Shown here one piece after another: positions 58,624 to 64,000 of a stretch of 64,000 nucleotides of DNA (position 1 is the stretch's first letter; every line of letters begins with the position of its first letter). The notes beneath the pieces are model-generated. The model was not told the origin of the DNA. It worked only from the letters and a program-made list of their open reading frames with translations, and did not search any database. The DNA comes from Poriferisodalis sp965221195 (lineage in GTDB: Bacteria > Actinomycetota > Acidimicrobiia > Acidimicrobiales > Poriferisodalaceae), in assembly GCA_965221195.1 (NCBI GenBank), contig OZ244864.1, forward strand, positions 1,798,001-1,862,000, written 5' to 3'. The position numbers were made by a program, and so were the translations under genes.

Positions 58624-58679
58624 ACCGTTCAGCCCAGACTGTTTAGCCCAGACCGTTCAGCTCAGGCAGCTCAGCCCAG
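58624..58679. repeat. 14-bp tandem repeat, 4 units, intergenic
   Basis: Units 58624-58637, 58638-58651, 58652-58665 and 58666-58679 (accgttcagcccag type) precede the SsnA-like gene. The period is again 14 outside coding sequence. Confidence 0.9.
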
Positions 58680-58711
58680 CAACTTGCGCTGTCAGGATTA
58701 CGCTCGCAGCC

Positions 58712-59770
58712 GTGAATCAAGCGGGCGCGGTGACACCAGGGCTGGTGTGCTCGCATCACCATCTCTACTCGGCGCTGGCCCCAGGCATGCCGGCGCCGCC
58801 TCGCACACCGGGCGGCTTTGCTGAGATTCTTGAGCTGGTTTGGTGGCGTCTCGACCGGGCACTTGACCTTGAGATGCTGGAATGGTCGGCGAAACTGGGT
58901 GCGCTTGAAGCGCTGGAAGCGGGCTGCACCGCCATCGTGGATCATCACGAGTCACCCAATGCCATTGAGGGTTCGCTTGATGTGATCGCTGGGGCCTGCG
59001 CCGAAGTCGGTGTGCGGGTGAGCTGCTGTTATGGCGTCACCGACCGCCACGGCGCAGACGGTGCCACACGCGGACTAGCTGAGAACGAGCGCTACCTTGC
59101 GGCAGGAGGCCGCGGGTACGTAGGGGTTCACGCGGCCTTCACCTGCTCTGATGACACACTGGCTGCTGCGGCAGACCTCGCCTGCCGCCACGGTGTGGGC
59201 GTACACATTCATGTGGCCGAAGGCCCTCCCGACGTTGACGCTTCGCAGCGACTTGCCGGCCTCACCGACGAGCGTTGGCTGCTCGTCCACGGTGTACATC
59301 TGCCCACCTCACACGAGCTGTTAGGCACCATCGTGACTAACCCGCGTTCAAACATGAACAACGCAGTCGGCTATGCCGACCCGACCCGTTTCGCGCCAGC
59401 GAATCCGGTTGCGCTCGGCACCGACGGCATTGGCGCCGACATGCTTGAGGAGTTCCGGGTGGCGTATGCGCGTCTGCGCGAACACGACGTGACCGCTACT
59501 CCCGAAAGGCCGTGGGAATGGCTGACCTATGGCTGGGAGCTGATGCCCGAAGCCCGCAACGACACCGTGTGCTGGTCATTTCCCAGTGCCGACCCTTGGT
59601 GTCTCGCTTACATGACCGGCGTGCGTGCGCGCGACATCATCATCGACGGTGAGTGTGTGCTCACAGATGGAGTCGCCACCCGCGTTGACGCGACTGAGAT
59701 CCGCGCTAAGGCAGCCGAACAAGCTCAGCGGCTGTTTACTGCGCTCGGTGACATCGACCAAATCCCGTGA
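58712..59770 (+). CDS. SsnA-like amidohydrolase, N-terminally short
   Basis: Zinc hydrolase of the amidohydrolase superfamily resembling SsnA, the aminohydrolase of the purine-degradation island. The N-terminus starts almost directly with the metal motif: VTPGLVCSHHHLYSALAPGMP (HxH near 15-17), EILELVWWRLDRALD, GVHIHVAEGPPD, LVHGVHL and LGTDGIGADM. Family members carry about 60 further residues forming the first part of the beta-sandwich. Here GTG 58712 leaves only seven residues before the barrel, and the upstream DNA is a 14-bp repeat array. It may therefore be truncated by repeat-mediated loss, or use another start. It follows the xanthine-dehydrogenase-like gene, as ssnA neighbours xdhD in E. 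coli. Confidence 0.8.
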   Translation: MNQAGAVTPGLVCSHHHLYSALAPGMPAPPRTPGGFAEILELVWWRLDRALDLEMLEWSAKLGALEALEAGCTAIVDHHESPNAIEGSLDVIAGACAEVGVRVSCCYGVTDRHGADGATRGLAENERYLAAGGRGYVGVHAAFTCSDDTLAAAADLACRHGVGVHIHVAEGPPDVDASQRLAGLTDERWLLVHGVHLPTSHELLGTIVTNPRSNMNNAVGYADPTRFAPANPVALGTDGIGADMLEEFRVAYARLREHDVTATPERPWEWLTYGWELMPEARNDTVCWSFPSADPWCLAYMTGVRARDIIIDGECVLTDGVATRVDATEIRAKAAEQAQRLFTALGDIDQIP

Positions 59771-59820
59771 CTGGATCTGTACGACAGGCCAGCGACAGAT
59801 CAACTACAGAGAGGTCAGCA

Positions 59821-60987
59821 ATGGGTGCTCTGGTAAATCGCAACGCCTTATTTGATGGGCGGGACTGGCCGGCTGCGCCGTCGGAGGTGATGGCGTTTCA
59901 CCGCCGGCTGCCGGCGTATGCGCCGACGCTGCTCATCGATGCTCCCCAGTTGGCCGACAGCCTCGGCGTGGGGCGAGTGCTTGTAAAAGCCGAGACGCAG
60001 CGCATGGGTTTGCCGTCGTTCAAGATCTTGGGAGCGTCGTGGGCGTCGTACCGCGCGATCTGTGAATACCTTGGCTGCGAACCTCAGCCGTGGGCCAACA
60101 TCAACGAGTTGGCTGCCGGCTTGGCGCCTCTGCGGCCGATGACGCTCGCGGCTGCGACCGACGGCAACCACGGTCGAGCGGTGGCGTTCATGGCGCGTCT
60201 TGTGGGCTTTGATGCGCACATCTTGGTGCCAGCGGGCACATCGCAGGCTCGCATCGCAGCGATCCAAAGCGAGAGCGCAACCGTGACTGTCGTAGACGGC
60301 ACCTACGACGATGCCATCGAACGCAGCGCTGAGATGGCCGGAGATCGCTGCCTTGTCGTGTCGGACACTTCGTGGCCGGGTTATGAGACCATCCCAGCGC
60401 ATGTCTCTGAGGGCTACACAACGATTTTCGCTGAAGTTGACGAGGCGCTAGCCGCCAACGGCATTGCCCCGCCCGACCTCGTTGCGGTGCCTGTGGGTGT
60501 GGGCGCGTTTATGTCCGCGGCTGTTACCCATTTCCGCAGCGGTTCGCACCGTCCGGTGCTGGTGTCGGTGGAGCCCGACGACGCCAACTGTGTTCAGATG
60601 TCCACGATCAACGGGGAGATCACCGAAACTCCCGGCCCGCACCGGTCAATCATGGTCGGTCTCAACTGCGGTGTGCCTTCAATGCTGGCTTGGCCCATGA
60701 TGGCGAGCGGTGTCGAATGGTGTGTCTCAGTTGACAGTGAAGCTGCGGAGGTTGCCATGACGGACTTGGCCGATTCTCAAGTGGTCGCCGGCGAGACCGG
60801 CAGCGCCTCACTAGCGGGAGTGCGCGCGTTGCTAGCAGATTCCCAAGGTTGCGGCGCATTGGAGAACCCCGCCAGTGCCACCGTGCTGATCATGGTCACC
60901 GAGGGCGCTACCGACCCTGCGAATTACGAACGCATCGTCGGCCGCCCGCACACGCAAGTGGGTCGTGTTCTCACCGCAGCGCACTGA
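59821..60987 (+). CDS. dpaL: Diaminopropionate ammonia-lyase-like PLP enzyme
   Basis: A fold-type II pyridoxal-phosphate enzyme. GLPSFKILGAS contains the PLP lysine (Lys68), and TDGNHGRAVAFMARLVG is the phosphate/substrate loop. SDTSWPGYE and GVGAFMSAAV correspond to the diaminopropionate ammonia-lyase (YgeX) subfamily, which makes pyruvate and ammonia from 2,3-diaminopropionate. In the E. coli purine island the enzyme is proposed to split the diaminopropionate formed from urate breakdown. ATG 59821 is preceded by AGAGGTC; an upstream frame extension to 59767 is less likely. It lies 50 bp after the SsnA-like gene on the same strand. Length 388 is typical. Confidence 0.85.
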   Translation: MGALVNRNALFDGRDWPAAPSEVMAFHRRLPAYAPTLLIDAPQLADSLGVGRVLVKAETQRMGLPSFKILGASWASYRAICEYLGCEPQPWANINELAAGLAPLRPMTLAAATDGNHGRAVAFMARLVGFDAHILVPAGTSQARIAAIQSESATVTVVDGTYDDAIERSAEMAGDRCLVVSDTSWPGYETIPAHVSEGYTTIFAEVDEALAANGIAPPDLVAVPVGVGAFMSAAVTHFRSGSHRPVLVSVEPDDANCVQMSTINGEITETPGPHRSIMVGLNCGVPSMLAWPMMASGVEWCVSVDSEAAEVAMTDLADSQVVAGETGSASLAGVRALLADSQGCGALENPASATVLIMVTEGATDPANYERIVGRPHTQVGRVLTAAH

Positions 60988-61027
60988 GAACGTCGTTGCT
61001 TGGCGCTTGTGTTTGACGCCTGTTGTT

Positions 61028-61067
61028 GTTTGGTTCTGTTTGGCTCTGTTTGGCTCAGTCTGGTTCA
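61028..61067. repeat. 10-bp tandem repeat, 4 units, intergenic
   Basis: gtttggttct, gtttggctct, gtttggctca, gtctggttca from 61028 lie between convergent dpaL and the LLM enzyme gene. The last unit reaches the LLM stop codon. Confidence 0.88.
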
Positions 61068-62165
61068 GTCGCCGGTGAGGTGTGCTACGCGCGGCATCAC
61101 GTCGTGGGCCAGCAACTCCATTGAGCGCCGCCACGCTTCGGCCGATTCTGGAGTGTCGGAATAGTTGAAGCAGAACAGCAGCAGGTGACCGAAGCCGCCC
61201 ACATCTGCGTACACCTTCTCGATTGAGTCGGCGACCGTCGCCGGCGAGCCGACGAACCAGTTGTTGCGGGCGCAGTACTCAGTTGTCACCTCGCCACCGG
61301 CTGGCGGGTTCCGCTCGTCAACGAGGAACTGGTGAAACTCAAACGCGCCGAGCAGCGGGATGAAGTACTCCGTCATCATCCGACCCATCTGGCCGCCGTA
61401 GGAAAGTTCCCACGCTTGGTCATCGGTCGGCGCAACGAACACCTCACGCACCATGCGCCAGTCGCTACGACTCACCTCGCGACCTGCCCGCCGCGCCCCA
61501 GCCTCATAGGAATCCCAGTGACCGCTCACATATTGCGGGTTCAGGTTCAAGCTGAGAGGCAGCCAGCCTTTTTCGCCGGCCATCTCAAGCGTCGGTGAGG
61601 GCGAACTCAGTCCCGCCACTGCAATGGGCGGATGGGGTTGCTGCAGCGGCTTGAGGTGCTGCACCAAGTCGAGTTCGGCAATGCCGTGGGGCACTGAGCC
61701 TTTCCAATGCTTGCCTTGGTGCGTCCAGCCCGGTTCTTGAGTCCACAGGTTCATGATGAACTCAATGGACTCCTGGGTCATCTCTCGGTTCTCGCCGGCC
61801 ATTCCATCCACACCGAACATTTCCCAATCGCTGGGAAGTCCGCTAGCGGCAACGCCGAAGTTCAGTCTCCCGCCGGAGAGGTGATCTAGCAGAGACACGC
61901 GGTTAGCCAGCTCAGCCGGGTGGTAGTAGGGCATCAAAAAGCCGCCAGGCCCGATGCGGATGTTTTTGGTGCGTCCCAAAGCGGCGAGCGTCAGCAAGTC
62001 TGGCGCGGGGTGAGGCTCCCACTTGGCGGAGTGGTGCTCGCCGATCCACGCTTCGGAAAAGCCGTACTCGTCGGCCCATTCGATTACCTGCAAGTCCCAC
62101 TCCCAACCCTCGCGCAGACCGCGCTCGGGCGGATGGCTCGGCATGGTGAACATTCCCAGTTCCAC
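61065..62165 (-). CDS. LLM-class flavin-dependent monooxygenase
   Basis: A bacterial luciferase-like flavoprotein using reduced FMN and oxygen. It begins VELGMFTMPSHPP, has WADEYGFSEAWIGEHHSAKWEPHPAPDLLTLAALGRTKNIRIG, LDHLSGGRLNFGVAASGLPSDWEMFG and the late GSPATVADSIEKVY. GTG 62165 is chosen because the N-terminal beta strand of the family starts here; a longer frame to 62222 adds non-family residues. A G-rich ribosome site precedes it. It faces the purine-type cluster convergently, so a role in that pathway is possible but not shown. Close relatives act on limonene, alkanes or nitrogen heterocycles. Confidence 0.88.
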   Translation of the reverse strand: MELGMFTMPSHPPERGLREGWEWDLQVIEWADEYGFSEAWIGEHHSAKWEPHPAPDLLTLAALGRTKNIRIGPGGFLMPYYHPAELANRVSLLDHLSGGRLNFGVAASGLPSDWEMFGVDGMAGENREMTQESIEFIMNLWTQEPGWTHQGKHWKGSVPHGIAELDLVQHLKPLQQPHPPIAVAGLSSPSPTLEMAGEKGWLPLSLNLNPQYVSGHWDSYEAGARRAGREVSRSDWRMVREVFVAPTDDQAWELSYGGQMGRMMTEYFIPLLGAFEFHQFLVDERNPPAGGEVTTEYCARNNWFVGSPATVADSIEKVYADVGGFGHLLLFCFNYSDTPESAEAWRRSMELLAHDVMPRVAHLTGD

Positions 62166-62262
62166 GGTGATCCCCCCCGTCAATTCGCGGTCACCGCACA
62201 GCGCAGCACCGCGCGCTCTCAACCTAGTTCATTTGGGCTCGCTGGGTGCTACGCAGTGTCTG

Positions 62263-62289
62263 CTGCGCTGCGTTTGCTGTGCAGCGCAG
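62263..62289 (-). terminator. Hairpin after the ABC ATPase gene
   Basis: CTGCGCTG (62263-62270) and CAGCGCAG (62282-62289) form an 8-bp perfect stem with an 11-nt loop, starting 4 nt beyond the ABC ATPase stop on the minus strand. No U-run follows, so it may be a weak or factor-dependent terminator. Confidence 0.4.
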
Positions 62290-62293
62290 TGAA

Positions 62294-63643
62294 TTATCCC
62301 TGTGAGAGGTTCGGCGTTGACGACTGGGCGAACGCCATCACATCGGTGCCAATGAACTCAACGGCAACCGTGTCGCCGCGGCGTACCGGCAGATCAGGCC
62401 CGCAGCGCACACGCAGGCGCGTGCCCCCGAGGTTCGCTACCACCATTGAGTCGTGGCCGTAGAACTCCACTAGCTCAACCTCGGCGTCGAACCCAGCGCC
62501 GAGGCGAAGCTGCTCAGGACGAAACATCACATCCACCACACCCGCCAAGTCAGCGGCACCTGCTGCGCCGTTGGGGCCAATAGATGCCGCGCCGTTGGGG
62601 CCAACGGATGCTGCGCTGGCCAAAGGGAGGCGGCCGAGTGGTGTATGGACGCCGCCGCCTGCCGCGGTGCAGCGCAGCCACGATGCAGTGCCCACGAAGT
62701 CGGCCACGAACGGGTCAACCGGCCGCCTGTACAGCGCGTCGGGGGTGTCGATTTGCATCAAGCGGCCGTCGCGCAGCACGCCGACACGGTCGCCCACCAC
62801 GAATGCCTCGTCTTGGTCGTGGGTGACGAACACCGCTGTGATGCCCAACTCGATCAGCAACCGACGCACTTCGCTGCGCACCTCTTCGCGCAGTGAGGCG
62901 TCGAGATTGGAGAACGGCTCGTCTGCCAGCAATATCCCTGGGCGTGGTGCCAACGCCCGGGCCAAGGCCACCCGTTGCTGCTGCCCGCCCGACAGAGTTG
63001 ACGGCAGACGATCCTCAAATCCGGCGAGGCCCACCAGATCCAGCGCCTCAGCGATACGGCACCGAGTCCGCTGGGAACGTTCAAGTCCGTAGCCGACATT
63101 GCGGCCAACGCTGAGGTGCCCAAACAGCGCCCAGTCTTGGAACACCATCCCAACCCGACGGGCCTCCGGTGCCACCCATGTGCTGTTGCGCTTTGGTGGC
63201 CCTGCCACTAGCTGGTCGCCGAGCGCGATGGTGCCTGTTAGAGGACGCTCTAGCCCTGCGATTAAGCGCAGCAGGGTCGTCTTGCCGCACCCGCTGGGAC
63301 CCAACAAAGCAACCGATTCGCCAGCTTCGACCCGCAGCGACAGGCCATGCACCGAGTAGGTGTTTGTTGCCGACTCGCCTGAGCCGTTGCCGTTACTTGG
63401 GGGAGGTTTAGCTTGAGTCCCGCCGTAGGCGTGCGTGAGGTCATCAACAGTGATGGATCGGGCGCTAGACCACCGTTGGTCGCGGCCATTGCGCAGTAAC
63501 GCCTGCGAAGCAGCGGTTCTGGCACCTCGCTCGCGCCGCCGTGGCTGGGCTGTCTGCGGCTGGGCCAGTTCTGGTTGGGCTGATTGCGGCTGGGCCAGTT
63601 GTGGTTGGGCTGTCTGTGAACGAAATGCTCGAACCGTGCGCAC
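62294..63643 (-). CDS. ABC transporter ATP-binding protein (PotA/FbpC type), orphan
   Basis: ATPase of an importer for spermidine/putrescine, iron or similar solutes. In 449 residues: Walker A LLGPSGCGKTTLLRLIAG, Q-loop VFQDWALFGHLSVGRN, signature LSGGQQQRVALARAL, Walker B ILLADEPFSNLDASLREE, H-loop FVTHDQDEA, then a C-terminal TOBE-like domain. About 35 residues near the N-terminus are QPQLA pentapeptides from a 15-bp repeat, unusual for this family, and a second repeat (SVGPNGAA) sits in the C-terminal part. GTG 63643 lies 7 nt after a perfect TATACT box. No permease or binding protein is nearby. Confidence 0.88.
   Translation of the reverse strand: MRTVRAFRSQTAQPQLAQPQSAQPELAQPQTAQPRRRERGARTAASQALLRNGRDQRWSSARSITVDDLTHAYGGTQAKPPPSNGNGSGESATNTYSVHGLSLRVEAGESVALLGPSGCGKTTLLRLIAGLERPLTGTIALGDQLVAGPPKRNSTWVAPEARRVGMVFQDWALFGHLSVGRNVGYGLERSQRTRCRIAEALDLVGLAGFEDRLPSTLSGGQQQRVALARALAPRPGILLADEPFSNLDASLREEVRSEVRRLLIELGITAVFVTHDQDEAFVVGDRVGVLRDGRLMQIDTPDALYRRPVDPFVADFVGTASWLRCTAAGGGVHTPLGRLPLASAASVGPNGAASIGPNGAAGAADLAGVVDVMFRPEQLRLGAGFDAEVELVEFYGHDSMVVANLGGTRLRVRCGPDLPVRRGDTVAVEFIGTDVMAFAQSSTPNLSQG
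62565..62612. repeat. 24-bp duplication in the ABC ATPase gene
   Basis: Two 24-bp units (62565-62588, 62589-62612) encode ASVGPNGA and ASIGPNGA on the minus strand. Confidence 0.9.
63546..63620. repeat. 15-bp tandem repeat, 5 units, ABC ATPase N-terminus
   Basis: Five units from 63546 (tgggccagttgtggt / tgggctgtctgcggc types alternating) encode QTAQP, QLAQP, QSAQP, ELAQP, QTAQP. The alternation suggests a 30-bp higher-order unit. Confidence 0.93.
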
Positions 63644-63656
63644 CGCAAGCAGTATA
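63644..63656 (-). promoter_or_regulatory. Leaderless-type -10 box for the ABC ATPase
   Basis: Minus-strand TATACT (63656-63651) is a perfect TAnnnT element, 7 nt before GTG 63643. It argues against the TTG six codons upstream. Confidence 0.6.
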
Positions 63657-63827
63657 AGCAAGCGGTTCGGGATCTATCCAGATAGGTAAACACCGAGTGA
63701 TGACAATGCTTGCCAACTCGCAGTAGGCACAGCTAACAGAACTGTCTACTGAGATGGTTGGCAGTGCGCGCGGCTATGCCAATCCCCGTGCGCATTCGGG
63801 CCGACACAGCCTTAGCAAGCGGCGTGT

Positions 63828-64000
63828 TCAGCGGTTTGCAGTGTTGGTGTTGGTTGGCCGACCTTCGATGTCGAGCGCGGTTTCGATGCGCGCTAGGCGG
63901 TCGGTGTGGTCGAGTAGCACGTTTTGTACTTGGTCGAACTTGCGGTCAACTTCGGCAAATCGAGCGTTGTTGTCGTTGCGGAGTGTGCTGATTTCGGCGC
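63828..64000 (-). CDS. C-terminal part of a coiled-coil protein (partial)
   Basis: An open minus-strand frame enters from the right edge and ends at 63828. Its 57 visible codons read as heptads (AEISTLRNDNNARFAEVDR, KFDQVQNVLLDHTDRLARIE) followed by a short polar tail RPTNTNTANR. This is the pattern of small actinobacterial proteins with FAEVDRRF/LDRHDDRLARIE coiled coils. No function is known. The start lies outside the window. Codon use (GAC, CGC, CTC) fits the neighbours, which supports a real gene. Confidence 0.65.
   Translation of the reverse strand, partial: AEISTLRNDNNARFAEVDRKFDQVQNVLLDHTDRLARIETALDIEGRPTNTNTANR

Overview
The window is a 64 kb piece of a high-GC, gene-dense chromosome from an actinobacterium. 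The strongest lineage evidence is the block tlyA-nadK-recN-steA-steB...pyrG-xerD...scpA-scpB-rluB...cmk...der. It follows, with insertions, the order known from Mycobacterium (Rv1694 to Rv1713), and steA/steB are actinobacterial cell-division genes. KorAB, a fused indolepyruvate oxidoreductase, the AroA-Cmk fusion and the TyrA/AroA/PlsC/IspH neighbourhood suggest the class Acidimicrobiia. That class assignment is inference. Many starts lie 6-8 nt downstream of a TAnnnT box, which points to leaderless transcripts.

Layout. 1-4678: the 3' end of a TPR-like gene, class I fructose-bisphosphate aldolase, and the 2-oxoacid:ferredoxin oxidoreductase pair korA/korB. 4829-34741: the conserved core. It covers rRNA methylation, NAD kinase, RecN, SteA/SteB, a glycosyltransferase and a MraY-like transferase, CTP synthase, XerD, TrpS, ScpAB, RluB, indolepyruvate oxidoreductase, TyrA, AroA-Cmk, PlsC, IspH, a DUF512 radical-SAM-like protein and Der. 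34816-41089: an accessory interval that begins at tRNA-Pro(GGG). Two gene pairs for glycan modification or glycosylation (HGSNAT-like acetyltransferase plus PIG-L deacetylase; GT2 plus a GT39-like protein) are separated by a composite junction. The junction consists of a 158-bp copy of the nrdA upstream region fused directly to a copy of the tRNA 3' end. 41159-44821: aerobic class I ribonucleotide reductase nrdA-nrdB. 44885-51866: MeaB, a small membrane protein, an M24 peptidase, and the known three-gene set of ATP-grasp, alpha-E and transglutaminase-like proteins. 52004-62165: tRNA-Val(CAC), a P450, and a catabolic run (L- and D-type carbamoylases, fused xanthine-dehydrogenase-like enzyme, SsnA-like amidohydrolase, DpaL-like PLP enzyme, LLM flavin enzyme). 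Its XdhD, SsnA and DpaL members are shared with the E. coli ygeW-xdhD purine-degradation island. 62294-64000: an orphan ABC ATPase and the C-terminus of a coiled-coil protein.

The most unusual property is spread through the whole window. More than 30 loci carry short tandem repeats of 10-24 bp. Inside genes the unit is always a multiple of three (12, 15, 18, 21 or 24 bp, mostly 15). Between genes, units of 10, 13, 14 and 16 bp also occur. The repeats sit in loops, linkers and tails of essential proteins (NadK, ScpA, Der, AroA, NrdA) and in leaders. This looks like an ongoing slippage process filtered by selection for reading frame. The second unusual feature is the tandem cassette structure between tRNA-Pro and nrdA. 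The third is a reversal of third-position base preference within nrdA itself.
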